Below are positions 8,898 to 18,044 of a stretch of 64,000 bases of DNA, piece after piece. Below the pieces are notes generated by a model, which made no database searches, was not told the DNA's origin, and saw only the letters and a list, made by a program, of their open reading frames with translations. The stretch is from an uncultured Granulosicoccaceae bacterium (GTDB lineage: Bacteria; Pseudomonadota; Gammaproteobacteria; Granulosicoccales; Granulosicoccaceae): assembly GCA_937927895.1 (NCBI GenBank), contig CALGKA010000014.1:19257-83256 (forward strand), written 5' to 3'. The translations under genes were made by a program, and so were the position numbers. Position 1 is the first letter of the stretch, and every line of letters starts with the position of its first letter.

Positions 8898-9779
8898 ATG
8901 AGTAAGATCGGATTTATAGGTGTTGGATTAATGGGCGCGGCAATGGCCGGGCGACTGATTGACCAAGGTCACAGCCTGACTATTCTGGGTAACCGCTCCA
9001 GAGAGAGGATAACTGCTTTGGTAGAGCGTGGTGCTGTGGAGGCGTCAAATGCCTGCGAACTGGCCAGGGAATCTGACATAGTAATGCTCTGCATGGGTAC
9101 ATCACAGCAAGTCGAAGGCCGTATGAACGGCGATGCCGGCGTTATAGCGGGCTTAAAGCCCGGAGCTGTCGTGATCGACTTCGGTACTTCGCTACCCGCT
9201 TCAACTCGCACCCTGGGTGATGCAGTAGAGAAGGCGGGTGGTCACTATCTGGATGCACCACTGGGCCGAACTCCAGCGCACGCGGTAGATGGATTGTTGA
9301 ACATTATGTGCGCCGGTAACGAAGACGCTTACAACAAGGTGCTTCCCGTACTTCAAGATGTCGGAGAAAACGTGTTTCATCTAGGCGCGTTAGGCTCAGG
9401 CCACACGGTAAAGCTGATTAACAATTTCTTTGGTATGACTGTCGCAAATGCTATGTGTGAAGCATTTGCTATGGCCGATGTACAAGGCGTCGATCGCAAA
9501 GCCCTGTACGACGTAATGTCAGCAGGCCCGTTACACAGTGGCATGATGGATTTAGTTAAAGGTTACGGTGTTGATGGTGATCCAACGCAACTGGCTTTTG
9601 CTATTAAGAACGCTTCTAAAGATGTTGGTTACTACTCAAAAATGGCGGAGCAAGCCGGCGTTAAGAGTATTATGTCTCCAGCGCCGTTGAGTGCTCTGCA
9701 AGATGCAGATGCTGCAGGCAAGGGTGATCAGATGGTATCTCAGATGGTTGATTACTACAGTGATAAGTTAAAGGCCTAG
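8898..9779 (+). CDS. NAD(P)-dependent beta-hydroxyacid dehydrogenase (GarR / 3-hydroxyisobutyrate dehydrogenase family)
   Basis: Soluble oxidoreductase of 293 residues. The N-terminal Rossmann fold has GFIGVGLMGAAMA. The substrate motif reads DAPLGRTPAHAVDGLL, where the family has D-x-P-x-G-x-x-x-A-x-x-G. The catalytic lysine is in GHTVKLINNFFGM (K172). The start is ATG 8898, because GGAG at 8889-8892 is only two bases from the alternative ATG at 8895. Tartronate semialdehyde, glyoxylate or 3-hydroxyisobutyrate are usual substrates; this one is not resolved. Confidence 0.87.
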   Translation: MSKIGFIGVGLMGAAMAGRLIDQGHSLTILGNRSRERITALVERGAVEASNACELARESDIVMLCMGTSQQVEGRMNGDAGVIAGLKPGAVVIDFGTSLPASTRTLGDAVEKAGGHYLDAPLGRTPAHAVDGLLNIMCAGNEDAYNKVLPVLQDVGENVFHLGALGSGHTVKLINNFFGMTVANAMCEAFAMADVQGVDRKALYDVMSAGPLHSGMMDLVKGYGVDGDPTQLAFAIKNASKDVGYYSKMAEQAGVKSIMSPAPLSALQDADAAGKGDQMVSQMVDYYSDKLKA

Positions 9780-10131
9780 TTTGGCCTGAGCCATGCGCAT
9801 ACTGGCCTTCAGTGATGCGCATGGCAAATAAAAGCTGTGTTGTTGGCAGGTCAAGGTGCTAACTATCGTTATACACCAGCGCAGTCAATAGACTGCACTA
9901 GTGTTCCAGGCATCGATACTGCAAACCGAATCGGATCTTACCCGTGGGTTGGTCAATGCCAGAGGAAATGTTCGCTACTGCTCGATCTGAGTCACAATTT
10001 GCGCGAATACGTTTAGTTAAATAGCCGCCTCGATAAGAACCTTCCACCTAATTTCAACTTTTTTGCCCCTCCTTAACCCCTTTTTCCGACCCGGTGCGAT
10101 TGAATCAATATCGTAGCAAACGGGGCGGTTT
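9780..10131. other. Intergenic region with one inverted repeat
   Basis: A 352-base gap between two plus-strand genes. It has a 10-bp inverted repeat (9791-9800 with 9815-9824), probably a stop for the dehydrogenase transcript, and the upstream region of the RnfD-like gene. An open plus-strand frame runs to about 10018, but it has no start signal and no recognisable family. Confidence 0.5.
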
Positions 10132-10995
10132 ATGGATCCGCGCAATTACCAAATAGCAGCACTAAGTACGTTTATCGTGTTCGGGATCGCAGGCCTTGGG
10201 TTTACTATACTGCTGCCTAATGCGATCGGTATTGTTTCGGTTGCATTGCTAACCCAGTGGCTTCTGTTTTCAAAAAGTCTTTTTAGCACGCCATTAAGCG
10301 CGTTAATTAGTGACGCTAAGAGTGCCTTGATATCTGCGCTGTCTTTGATTTTGTTGTTACGCACTGATTTAGTGTTGTGTGCGGGTGCCGCTGCATTTAT
10401 AGCGATAGCCAGTAAAAAATTTATCCGTATTAACCACTTCCATATATTTAACCCTTCTGCTTTAGCGTTGGTGGTTGTCACTGGCATAACATCGCATGCC
10501 TATCTTTCTCCAGGGCAGTGGGGGCCGCTTGGCCTATTTGCTTTTTGCGTGATGGGTGTTGGATTGCTAGTAGTCACGAGGGCTCAACGGTTGGATGTGT
10601 CGTTGGCATTTATAGTGCCGTTCGCCTTAATGGTTCTTCTTCGAAATGTTTATCTTGGTGACCCTTTAGCGATCGCCTGGCATCAGTTGCAAAGTGGTGC
10701 TTTGTTGCTGTTTGCATTTTTTATGATCACCGACCCCAGGACCACTCCGCTTAATAAAAGCGCCAGAATCGTTTTTGGGTTTTTAGTCAGTGTGGCCACG
10801 TATATCTTACAGTTCCATTTTTATATCTCCTCCGCTGCAATCTTTGCCCTGGTCGCATTTGCGCCACTGACGATTGTTCTGAATTTCTACTTTAAGGAAA
10901 ACGCTGATGTTAAAAAAAATATTATCCATTACTGCATTCGTCGCTTTAGCGAGCTCCAACAGCGCTATGGCGTTTTGCGGGTTTTACGTCGCTAA
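10132..10995 (+). CDS. RnfD/NqrB-like integral membrane protein
   Basis: A 287-residue protein with about eight to nine hydrophobic segments and signatures of the NQR2/RnfD/RnfE family: KKFIRINHFHIFNPSAL near residue 100 and FFMITDPRTTP near 200. Rnf and Nqr subunits of this family carry flavin in respiratory Na+/H+ pumps. No other Rnf or Nqr subunit is nearby, and the SGAT-type flavinylation site is not obvious, so this is a stand-alone member of unknown role. The reading frame overlaps the next gene by 89 bases. Confidence 0.75.
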   Translation: MDPRNYQIAALSTFIVFGIAGLGFTILLPNAIGIVSVALLTQWLLFSKSLFSTPLSALISDAKSALISALSLILLLRTDLVLCAGAAAFIAIASKKFIRINHFHIFNPSALALVVVTGITSHAYLSPGQWGPLGLFAFCVMGVGLLVVTRAQRLDVSLAFIVPFALMVLLRNVYLGDPLAIAWHQLQSGALLLFAFFMITDPRTTPLNKSARIVFGFLVSVATYILQFHFYISSAAIFALVAFAPLTIVLNFYFKENADVKKNIIHYCIRRFSELQQRYGVLRVLRR

Positions 10996-12235
10996 GGCTG
11001 ATACAGAATTGTACAACAGTGCATCACAAGTAGTGATGGTGCGAGATGATGATCGCACAGTCATTACTATGTCTAATGATTTCAAGGGCGATGTTCGTGA
11101 CTTTGCAATGGTCGTCCCTGTGCCTACTTTTATAGAGCGCGGACAAATTAATGTAGCCGAGCAATCCTTAGTGGATCACCTGGATGCATACACCGCACCG
11201 CGCTTGGTAGAGTATTTTGATGATGATCCATGTGATACGCGACTGTATGCAACTGTTGAGGCTGCATCAGCTGACACTATGGTGCGACGCGAAATGACAA
11301 TGCAAAAACTAGATGAAGATCTAGGAGTCACTATTGAAGCTACTTACACAGTCGGCGAGTACGATATTCTTATTCTTTCGGCTGAAGAGAGTAGTGGCCT
11401 GATTGATTGGTTGAAAATCAATGATTACAAATTGCCTGATGGTGCTGAAAAGGTAGTAGGCAGTTACTTAAAGCAAGGTATGCGCTTTTTTGTTGCTAAG
11501 GTTAATTTAGACAATCACGAGGCAAGTGGATTCAGTGATCTACGGCCCTTACAAATAGCCTTTGAGAGCCCTAAGTTTATGTTGCCTATTCGCCTTGGCA
11601 CATTAAACGCTGATGGTCAGCAAGAGTTATTTGTATATGCGTTAACCCGCACTGGCCGTGTTGAAACTTCTAACTACCGCACTGTTAAAATGCCCTCTAA
11701 TATAGAGATCCCAGGGTTTGTAAAAAATCAATTTAGTGATTTCTATAAAGATATGTTTACGCTACAAACAGAAAAAGAAAACGGCAAAGCGGTGTTTCTT
11801 GAGTATGCATGGGATATGGCTTGGTGTGATCCTTGTGCGGCTGATCCACTTACCGCGAAGCAGCTACAAAGCCTGGGCGCTTTTTGGTTAGATTCTGAGT
11901 CGAATGTCCAGGGTAAAAGGCAGCCCATGGCGCAGAATGTATTTGTAACACGCCTACATGTGCGTTATGACCAGGAGCACTTCCCGGACGATCTAAAGTT
12001 TATTGAGACTGGTGATCGCACCAACTATCAAGGTCGTTATGTTATGCGCCATGCGTGGAAAGGCGAGGCGAACTGCCCGGCAGCTAATGACTATTTTAAA
12101 ATGGTTAAAGCGCGTGATACGCAAGCAGGCAATGTGCTGGCAAACTTGACAGGTTGGAGCAGGGAGAATATTGCTGCATCAATGGGGGTGAAGAGCTTGC
12201 CGTCAGATAAATGGTGGAAGCGTATTTGGAAGTAG
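10907..12235 (+). CDS. Exported DUF2330 domain protein
   Basis: A 442-residue protein with a signal peptide (cleavage after about residue 22, SNSAMA). The DUF2330 region follows (FCGFYVAKADTELYNSASQV, then a MVVPVP motif), with a conserved Cys pair in AWCDPCAADPL near 310. The start is supported by AAGGAAA about eight bases before ATG 10907, although that ATG lies inside the RnfD-like frame. I recall the RnfD-like/DUF2330 pairing from other proteobacteria, which suggests a joint envelope or redox function. Biochemistry is unknown. Confidence 0.82.
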   Translation: MLKKILSITAFVALASSNSAMAFCGFYVAKADTELYNSASQVVMVRDDDRTVITMSNDFKGDVRDFAMVVPVPTFIERGQINVAEQSLVDHLDAYTAPRLVEYFDDDPCDTRLYATVEAASADTMVRREMTMQKLDEDLGVTIEATYTVGEYDILILSAEESSGLIDWLKINDYKLPDGAEKVVGSYLKQGMRFFVAKVNLDNHEASGFSDLRPLQIAFESPKFMLPIRLGTLNADGQQELFVYALTRTGRVETSNYRTVKMPSNIEIPGFVKNQFSDFYKDMFTLQTEKENGKAVFLEYAWDMAWCDPCAADPLTAKQLQSLGAFWLDSESNVQGKRQPMAQNVFVTRLHVRYDQEHFPDDLKFIETGDRTNYQGRYVMRHAWKGEANCPAANDYFKMVKARDTQAGNVLANLTGWSRENIAASMGVKSLPSDKWWKRIWK

Positions 12236-12250
12236 ACTTTTGTTGGTGCG

Positions 12251-12275
12251 TCTGGTCGGTGATATACCGACCAGA
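12251..12275 (+). terminator. Intrinsic terminator after the DUF2330 gene
   Basis: A 10-bp perfect stem (12251-12260 with 12266-12275) around a 5-base loop, followed by a T-rich stretch, 15 bases after the stop codon. Confidence 0.7.
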
Positions 12276-12325
12276 CTATTTAACTTTAGTAAATTAGCAA
12301 TCGACGTGTTGGCAGCGAGACTGCG

Positions 12326-12376
12326 TTCACTAAGATAATAAGTTCACTAAGATAATAAGTTTACTAAGCTAATACG
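12326..12376. repeat. 17-bp tandem repeat, three units
   Basis: Two identical 17-base units (12326-12342, 12343-12359) and a third with three changes (12360-12376), in the gap between convergent genes. The unit begins TTCACTAAGAT. It looks like local slippage; no function is evident. Confidence 0.8.
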
Positions 12377-12384
12377 TAAACTAA

Positions 12385-13074
12385 CTAGTTACGCACAATC
12401 TCTATTTTCAATACTTCAGCACCTGCTGCAAAATCCCAATTTTGATCGTCTGGTACATTGGCTACGCTTGTTTGACCTGCATGGGCTGCAATATTAGCTC
12501 TTGGTGACTCAACTGCTGCTTCTACTACGTCACCCGTTCTGCAAGGTCCAGGGAAGAAAGTTTGCGCATCAGCTTGATTAACCCGAGTACCGGCATCGTA
12601 TGCCATAGCCATAACGGTGGTGGGTTCGTTGCCAGCAGGTAGCGCGATAGAGTCAACGCCTGCTATGCCATCATTGGTGCAAATTACCATGTTAACAGCA
12701 CTGAATACTTGCCCTGTCTCTGTTGTAGTCAGGCTTGTGGTGACTGATCCACCTGCAGCAAAAGGTGCTCCACCTGCAACACCTGCGGCACTGACAAGAT
12801 CAGGGTTGGCGGTTGCAAACGCTACCAGTGCATCGTTGCTTCCCATCTCTGCGATATCACGAATTGCATCACTTGCTTGCGTCCCTACCTGGAACAAATG
12901 TGCCGCAGGGTCGTGGAGGGCTACAACAGCGGGAGTCATGAGTTGCCCATCTGTCATATTAGTAAGAGTAATTTGAAAGGTTCCTGGTTCGGCCGGCACA
13001 GGATCGCTATCTGATGAACATGCGCTAATTGTGGCTATTACTGATACTAATGCTAGTGGAAGTACTGATTTCAT
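12385..13074 (-). CDS. Spondin-domain lipoprotein
   Basis: A 229-residue exported protein. The lipobox ISAC lies at about 16-19, so it should be lipidated and membrane-anchored. The rest matches bacterial Spond_N proteins: FQITLTNMTDGQLMTPAV near the start, HDPAAHLFQVG, and a late GDVVEAAVESPRANIAAHAGQ. Function in bacteria is poorly known; a cell-surface or matrix role is assumed. It is monocistronic by position. Confidence 0.8.
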   Translation of the reverse strand: MKSVLPLALVSVIATISACSSDSDPVPAEPGTFQITLTNMTDGQLMTPAVVALHDPAAHLFQVGTQASDAIRDIAEMGSNDALVAFATANPDLVSAAGVAGGAPFAAGGSVTTSLTTTETGQVFSAVNMVICTNDGIAGVDSIALPAGNEPTTVMAMAYDAGTRVNQADAQTFFPGPCRTGDVVEAAVESPRANIAAHAGQTSVANVPDDQNWDFAAGAEVLKIEIVRN

Positions 13075-13602
13075 TGCAGTTCCTTTTAAAAAATTCGATA
13101 AGTTATCTAGGTAATTGAATATGAACTAAATTATCCCAGTATTTAGGAGTAAAAACACCTTAGAAAGTTCAAGGTAAAGTTCAGTGGTTATATTACCAAT
13201 TTGCTTAATAGCGTAAGTTAGTCAGCTTGATGTCGATTAAGTTGTCACGTATTTATCACAGATGTAATGTGAGGCCCCACGGACTGAAACTAAAGGCTTA
13301 GGCTTTTTGTCATTTTGGCTTTTGAATACTATGATGACTGTAACACGTCTGTTACAGATTAATGCAGTAGAAGTTGGATAGAGACTAAACGTCGTTTGTT
13401 TTCAATAAGAAGGCTAATGTATACGAATATGCTGCACTGAATTCCCACTGCAGTTAGTGAAAGTTCTTGGTGAACAAAGGTACTCGAGCGGCTTATTGGT
13501 AAACATTCTGCTCTGGAAAATTTAGATGGCTATCGTTTCGTTCGTTTGAACATGTGAGGGGCGTTGGGCAGAATTCCAGAGGTATCTGGTGACAAGTTGC
13601 AT
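13075..13602. other. Long intergenic region, no gene seen
   Basis: About 530 bases between two minus-strand genes. Beyond the upstream region of the spondin-lipoprotein gene I see no convincing coding frame, repeat or RNA motif. Confidence 0.5.
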
Positions 13603-13637
13603 AAAAAAGCCGCTACGGGATTATCCGTAACGGCTTT
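13603..13637 (-). terminator. Intrinsic terminator of the beta-repeat protein gene
   Basis: On the minus strand a GC-rich stem (13609-13615 region pairing with 13625-13635, one mismatch) is followed by six T residues. It lies about 35 bases past the stop at 13672. Confidence 0.8.
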
Positions 13638-13671
13638 GTCATTTAAACATTCTGTTTAAATTTCGATGCGC

Positions 13672-15099
13672 TTAGAACGCCCTTACAGGTGCAACTTGAT
13701 AGGTAATACCTGGCTCTGAAGTGAGCATTTTATCTGTAGGTGATGCCGGAATTGAGATGTCGGTGAAAACAATAAATGCACTATCATCTGTTTGCTCAGA
13801 CGATGTCCAGTATGCGTTGCCCGGAAGGTTGACTTGATCCAAGGCATTTTTAAGTTCTACCGCCGATGGTAAAAACCAGCCGTCAGATCCAGTTGGTGAA
13901 ATAAAACCGCTCGCTAGAATCGCGGCATCAGCACCACAATTTGCGGCTAGTAGTTCGCGGGTTTTGTCTGCGCCGGATTGCGGATCGATGGCACCATCAT
14001 TAACACCTTCAACGTTGGTTCCTGCACAGCCATAGGCAACGCCCTCACCCAAAGCGATATCCATAGGCATGATTTCAAGGCCGTTAGTGCCTGCATCATT
14101 AATCTCAAATACGATACCGCCAGCAGGCCCGGTTTTACCAATTTCATAGGTCATTGTTGGCTCTTCTGGTTCTTCCGGTTCTGTTACATCGATTATTTTT
14201 TCAAAGCTGACAATCTTTGGTTCAACTTTGTTGAAGATATTATTGTTCTCTGTCTCATACGCATCGTGACCTTTGCCACCGTGGAATAAAGGTGCGATGT
14301 TGAATACAGACTCAGTGATTTCAAGTGTATCGTCGCCATTGCCAAGGAAAATTCGACTTGGTGTAGAGAAGTTCATGTCTGCTATTTCAATGTTGTCGTT
14401 GCCGCGACCGGTAAAAACGTTAAGCTTGTTTGTAGGTTCAATGTCTGTCAGTGCGATATCATCTGCACCTATGCCGGTTCTAATGGTTGTGATGCCGTGG
14501 GTAGTCATTGTTTCCAGGTCGACAAAATCATTGCCTGCAGCAGTAAACACAACAAGATTTTTCTTTGTGGTTATCGCGCCGATCTCGACACTGTCATTGT
14601 TAGCGCCTGTGCTAATAAAGGTGTGACCACCAACAGAGGCAAAGCCACCGTCAATAACATCGTCACCTTTGGCGGTTCTAATGGTTAAGTTTTTTCCGAC
14701 AGTTAAGCCAAAAAATTCAACGCTGTCAGCGCCAGCTCCGGTCAAGATCTTCAGTGATTTGCGAACTTCCAGGCTTTCGAAATTAAGGGTATCCATACCT
14801 TCACTTGTCTGGACGGTAAGGTTGCCGGTTACACCTGAAAGTGTTTTGGTTATTGTGCCGTTTGAAGATTCAAGCGTGTAGATTACATCACCATGTTTAT
14901 CGCCAGAAGATACAGTTAGCGTTACACCGCTTTTGTCGGTCACTTTGATTACCGCATTACCAGCTTTATCAACATAAATATGATTTGAACCGCTGCTGCT
15001 AGCATGTGCGTTTGATTGTAGTGCAAGCGCGCAACAAGCACTTAAAAGTGTTCTTGTAAGATACTTTGGTTTTTTCACAGCAATGAATTTAGTAAGCAT
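13672..15099 (-). CDS. Secreted beta-repeat protein with C-terminal DUF1566-like domain
   Basis: A 475-residue protein with a basic N-terminus and a signal peptide ending near residue 33 (QSNAHA). Residues about 40-290 are imperfect 20-24-residue repeats with G-A/G-D-D or N-D periodicity (TGAGADSVEFF, TAKGDDVIDGG), typical of a parallel beta-helix or RTX-like calcium roll. After an acidic Pro/Glu linker (EPEEPEEPTM), residues about 320-475 resemble the DUF1566/Lcl C-terminal fold (GWFLPSAVELKNALDQ, then AYWTSSE). A surface or extracellular adhesive role is likely but inferred. Confidence 0.75.
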   Translation of the reverse strand: MLTKFIAVKKPKYLTRTLLSACCALALQSNAHASSSGSNHIYVDKAGNAVIKVTDKSGVTLTVSSGDKHGDVIYTLESSNGTITKTLSGVTGNLTVQTSEGMDTLNFESLEVRKSLKILTGAGADSVEFFGLTVGKNLTIRTAKGDDVIDGGFASVGGHTFISTGANNDSVEIGAITTKKNLVVFTAAGNDFVDLETMTTHGITTIRTGIGADDIALTDIEPTNKLNVFTGRGNDNIEIADMNFSTPSRIFLGNGDDTLEITESVFNIAPLFHGGKGHDAYETENNNIFNKVEPKIVSFEKIIDVTEPEEPEEPTMTYEIGKTGPAGGIVFEINDAGTNGLEIMPMDIALGEGVAYGCAGTNVEGVNDGAIDPQSGADKTRELLAANCGADAAILASGFISPTGSDGWFLPSAVELKNALDQVNLPGNAYWTSSEQTDDSAFIVFTDISIPASPTDKMLTSEPGITYQVAPVRAF

Positions 15100-15401
15100 A
15101 ATTATTCCCTTTTTACTGATTTGATTGACCTGACATCCAGTGGATTTCAGGTGCGCTCAAAATGAACGGTGGAGACTATGCTGTACGAGAAAAATTCTCT
15201 GTGATGTAGCTTTCAGGATCGATAAAGTCGGCGGTATTTAAAGTGGTTAACCGTAGAGTATTAATAAACTGTGTGTGTTGGATCACACTGTGATGTTTCA
15301 GGCTTTGGTGGGCTGTTACACGTGTGGTTCATAGCCAAATTTGCACAGTAAACGAATTCAGCCTTTTAAAAAAGCTGCGTATCGAATTATTGAAAGTCTC
15401 G
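15100..15401. other. Intergenic region, no gene seen
   Basis: A 302-base gap between minus-strand genes. It should hold the promoter of the beta-repeat gene and the 3' end of the BtuF-like transcript. I see no strong hairpin or coding frame. Confidence 0.5.
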
Positions 15402-16211
15402 TTAACTCTGGTTTTTGATAATAGCTTCAAGCTGTGCCAAGCCTTCAGTCAGAGCAGCAGGGCCTGGTTGTAAGATTATTGGTGATTTTATTTCGTGCAA
15501 TTGATTGTTCTTAACAGCATTGATTTGCTTCCAGCCTGGTCTGTCGGCAACTTTCTCGGGACGGAATTTTTTGCCACACCAGGAGCCAATAATTATGTCC
15601 GGGTTAGCATCGATCACACGTTGTGGATCAGCGATGATTCGCTCGGCACCACCTGCGCGAAGCGCTAGCTCAGGAAAACAATCTTTGCCACCAGCAATCT
15701 CCAGTAACTCTGACACCCAGCGGATAGCCGAGATCATTGGTTCGTCCCATTCCTCAAAGTAGACACGCGGCCGGTGTTTAAGAAGTGCGGCACGTTGGAT
15801 AGTGGCATTAATGGATTTAATGTAGCTATCGACTAAAAGCTGGCCTTTTTCTGTGGCGCCGGTCAGGCTCGCCAGTTGCAGAACCATGCTCAGTATTTCA
15901 TTCACTGAGCGTTGATTGTAGACCAGTACAGTGACCCCCAGCTTTATTAAATCCCTTGCTATATCGGCCTGTAGATCAGAAAATCCGATCACTAGATCTG
16001 GCTTTAAATCCATGATCTTTTCAATCTTGGCAGATGTAAATGCAGATACTCGTGGTTTTTCCTTGCGTGCCTCAGGCGGCCTGACCGTAAAGCCCGAAAT
16101 ACCTACTATTCGGTCTTGCTCCCCTAACAGGTATAATGTCTCGGTGGTCTCTTCAGTGAGGCAGACAATTCTCTCTGGATAGCGTGCGCGGTAGGTCAAC
16201 GTTGGTGGCAT
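15402..16211 (-). CDS. BtuF-like cobalamin/Fe-siderophore-binding family protein
   Basis: A 269-residue class III periplasmic-binding fold: PERIVCLTEETTETLYLLGE at the N-terminus, IMDLKPDLVIGFSDLQ, a long linking helix, and a C-terminal lobe with DANPDIIIGSW. It resembles BtuF and the 'cobalamin-binding protein' group. There is no signal peptide, as in several cytoplasmic members of that group, and no BtuCD partner nearby, so transport is not certain. It is divergent from the Lnt-like gene, 121 bases away. No cobalamin riboswitch was noticed upstream. Confidence 0.75.
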   Translation of the reverse strand: MPPTLTYRARYPERIVCLTEETTETLYLLGEQDRIVGISGFTVRPPEARKEKPRVSAFTSAKIEKIMDLKPDLVIGFSDLQADIARDLIKLGVTVLVYNQRSVNEILSMVLQLASLTGATEKGQLLVDSYIKSINATIQRAALLKHRPRVYFEEWDEPMISAIRWVSELLEIAGGKDCFPELALRAGGAERIIADPQRVIDANPDIIIGSWCGKKFRPEKVADRPGWKQINAVKNNQLHEIKSPIILQPGPAALTEGLAQLEAIIKNQS

Positions 16212-16332
16212 CGGTGGAATATGAAGGTGCAGTCTAGCAAACTAGATTGCGGGCGTTCTGTTGTAAAGTGAAATTGCAAAGAAGCTGTAGCATTTTATAC
16301 AGTCATTTATGTGGCAATGAATACGGTAATTA

Positions 16333-17985
16333 ATGAATAACGACGTTGAAACAAATAACAGAAACCGCGCGCAGCTAACAGTATTAGAGAAATATGGCCT
16401 ATTGTTGATGGGTATTTTTCTGCTTATATTATCGGGTGGCAGATTTGTTACTCCAGCGGCTGCATTTCTAGCACCAATCTTCCTGCTTAGGTTTACTAGA
16501 AATTCTTCCGTAAATGTCGGAATAGCAGTTCTTTATGTTTTGCTGTTCCTCAGTCTGTTGGTACGTTTACACGATTACATTGATGTATCGCAAACGACAA
16601 AGCTATTTTTAGTAGCAGGCTTTGCGCTTATAGAAGTAGCACCGTTCTTCATTGATCGTAAGTTATTTAACAAGCTTCCGGCAATTCTTGCTCCTTTGGT
16701 ATTGTCTTGTGCGTTTGTGGTGCTGAGTTTTATAGCTGTGGCGGTAATGCCTTTTGGTTCTATGGGTGAAAAAGCCTATACCCAGGTAGGTAACAACGAA
16801 CTAGTGCAAATGCTAACAATAACGGGGCCGCATGGAATCACGTTTGTGATTTTTTGGTTTGCGGCCACAATGGCAACTTTTTGGGATTCAGGGTTTTCAT
16901 GGCGTCGTTGTAGAAGTCAGGTTGTGTTGATGTCATTGTGTGTAATGATTATTTTTGTGGCTGGCGGCTTCAGAAATATTTTTGATGAAAACGAATCCAG
17001 TACCGTTCGTATTGCAGGGGTTGTAGGTAACAGAAGTGCCTTAGCGCAAGGTCTTCGCGACAACAAAATCGCATCAATTAAAACGTTGACTGGTGCCGAG
17101 GCTGCTTTAGAACCGGTGAGCGCATTGCTTACTAATCATCACGATGATCTGTTTGCGAGAACCATTGCTGAAGCAAGCGCGGGTGCTGAAATTGTCGCGT
17201 GGGCAGAGGCTGACGGTGTAATAGTAAAGAGTGCTGAACCGGCGTTTATTGTCCGCGCAGCCAGTGTTGCAAAAGACGCTGGTATTTACCTTGTAGCTAC
17301 TTTATTTGTGATAGATGATTCCACTAGTTCGGTGAGCACGGCGGTAAATAAATTAGTGGTGTTTAGCCCAGAGGGGCGGTCCTTAGGTCAATATACTAAA
17401 ACACGACCGCTTTGGAATGATCACATAGTGTCGTCTGATAATGAAGTCTTATTGTTGGATACCGAGTTTGGTAAAATTGCATTCGCTATTGGTTTTGATT
17501 TAGATTTTCCGACATCCATGCGTGCAGCGGGTAGTGCCGATATTATTATTGCACCATCACTTGATTGGAAAACGCTATCGCCACATCACAGCTTAATGGC
17601 AACTTTCCGCGGTGTTGAAAACGGCAGTGCATTGTTTAGACCAACAAGTTATGGTCAATCCATTGCCAGTGATTCGCATGGCCGCATACTTGCGCAGTCC
17701 GATCACTTCAGAACCTCGCCGCATACCTTGGTGGCCAATGTGCCGACGCGCGGTGTGACTACTTTTTATTCTAGTGCGGGGGATTGGTTTGGGTGGCTTA
17801 ATGTAGGGTTGTTATTGATCTTGTTATCAGTGTTTTTTTGGCGGCAGCGCAATGGAGATCAATTGGCAGAATCCCTTATAGACAGCGATGAAACAAACGC
17901 AGATGCGGTTCGAGATCGCAGCAGAATTACCGCCATTCAATGGCGTGATTCGCAAAGAGACAATAATTTAGACAAAAACGATTAA
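16333..17985 (+). CDS. Lnt-like membrane protein with nitrilase domain lacking the catalytic cysteine
   Basis: A 550-residue protein with the architecture of apolipoprotein N-acyltransferase. Hydrophobic helices fill about 20-230, a CN-hydrolase domain spans about 245-485 and a final TM lies near 490-508. The Glu (E292, WAEADGV) and Lys (K356, YTKTRP) of the catalytic triad are present. The third position, normally Cys in an ICYE-like motif, reads AIGFDLDFP, with Gly at 387. It should therefore be inactive as an acyltransferase, or use other chemistry. The usual lnt neighbour corC/ybeX is absent, so a canonical lnt probably lies elsewhere. Confidence 0.78.
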   Translation: MNNDVETNNRNRAQLTVLEKYGLLLMGIFLLILSGGRFVTPAAAFLAPIFLLRFTRNSSVNVGIAVLYVLLFLSLLVRLHDYIDVSQTTKLFLVAGFALIEVAPFFIDRKLFNKLPAILAPLVLSCAFVVLSFIAVAVMPFGSMGEKAYTQVGNNELVQMLTITGPHGITFVIFWFAATMATFWDSGFSWRRCRSQVVLMSLCVMIIFVAGGFRNIFDENESSTVRIAGVVGNRSALAQGLRDNKIASIKTLTGAEAALEPVSALLTNHHDDLFARTIAEASAGAEIVAWAEADGVIVKSAEPAFIVRAASVAKDAGIYLVATLFVIDDSTSSVSTAVNKLVVFSPEGRSLGQYTKTRPLWNDHIVSSDNEVLLLDTEFGKIAFAIGFDLDFPTSMRAAGSADIIIAPSLDWKTLSPHHSLMATFRGVENGSALFRPTSYGQSIASDSHGRILAQSDHFRTSPHTLVANVPTRGVTTFYSSAGDWFGWLNVGLLLILLSVFFWRQRNGDQLAESLIDSDETNADAVRDRSRITAIQWRDSQRDNNLDKND

Positions 17986-17998
17986 GTGCAGCAATTAA

Positions 17999-18021
17999 GT
18001 AGAGGCCATTGCGGCCTCTAC
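17999..18021. terminator. Hairpin between convergent genes
   Basis: A 9-bp perfect stem (17999-18007 with 18013-18021), loop of five bases, between the stops of the Lnt-like and DUF937 genes. It may stop both transcripts; T-runs are weak. Confidence 0.6.
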
Positions 18022-18044
18022 TGGTATGACGGTATTAGAGGCCG

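Noticed and set aside
9780..10018. Plus-strand open frame in the gap before the RnfD-like gene (peptide GQGANYRYTPAQSID)
   Set aside because: No start codon with ribosome site, no recognised family, and length is compatible with chance.
15402..16332. Possible cobalamin riboswitch upstream of the BtuF-like gene
   Set aside because: The gap to the divergent gene is only 121 bases and no B12-box-like sequence was seen.
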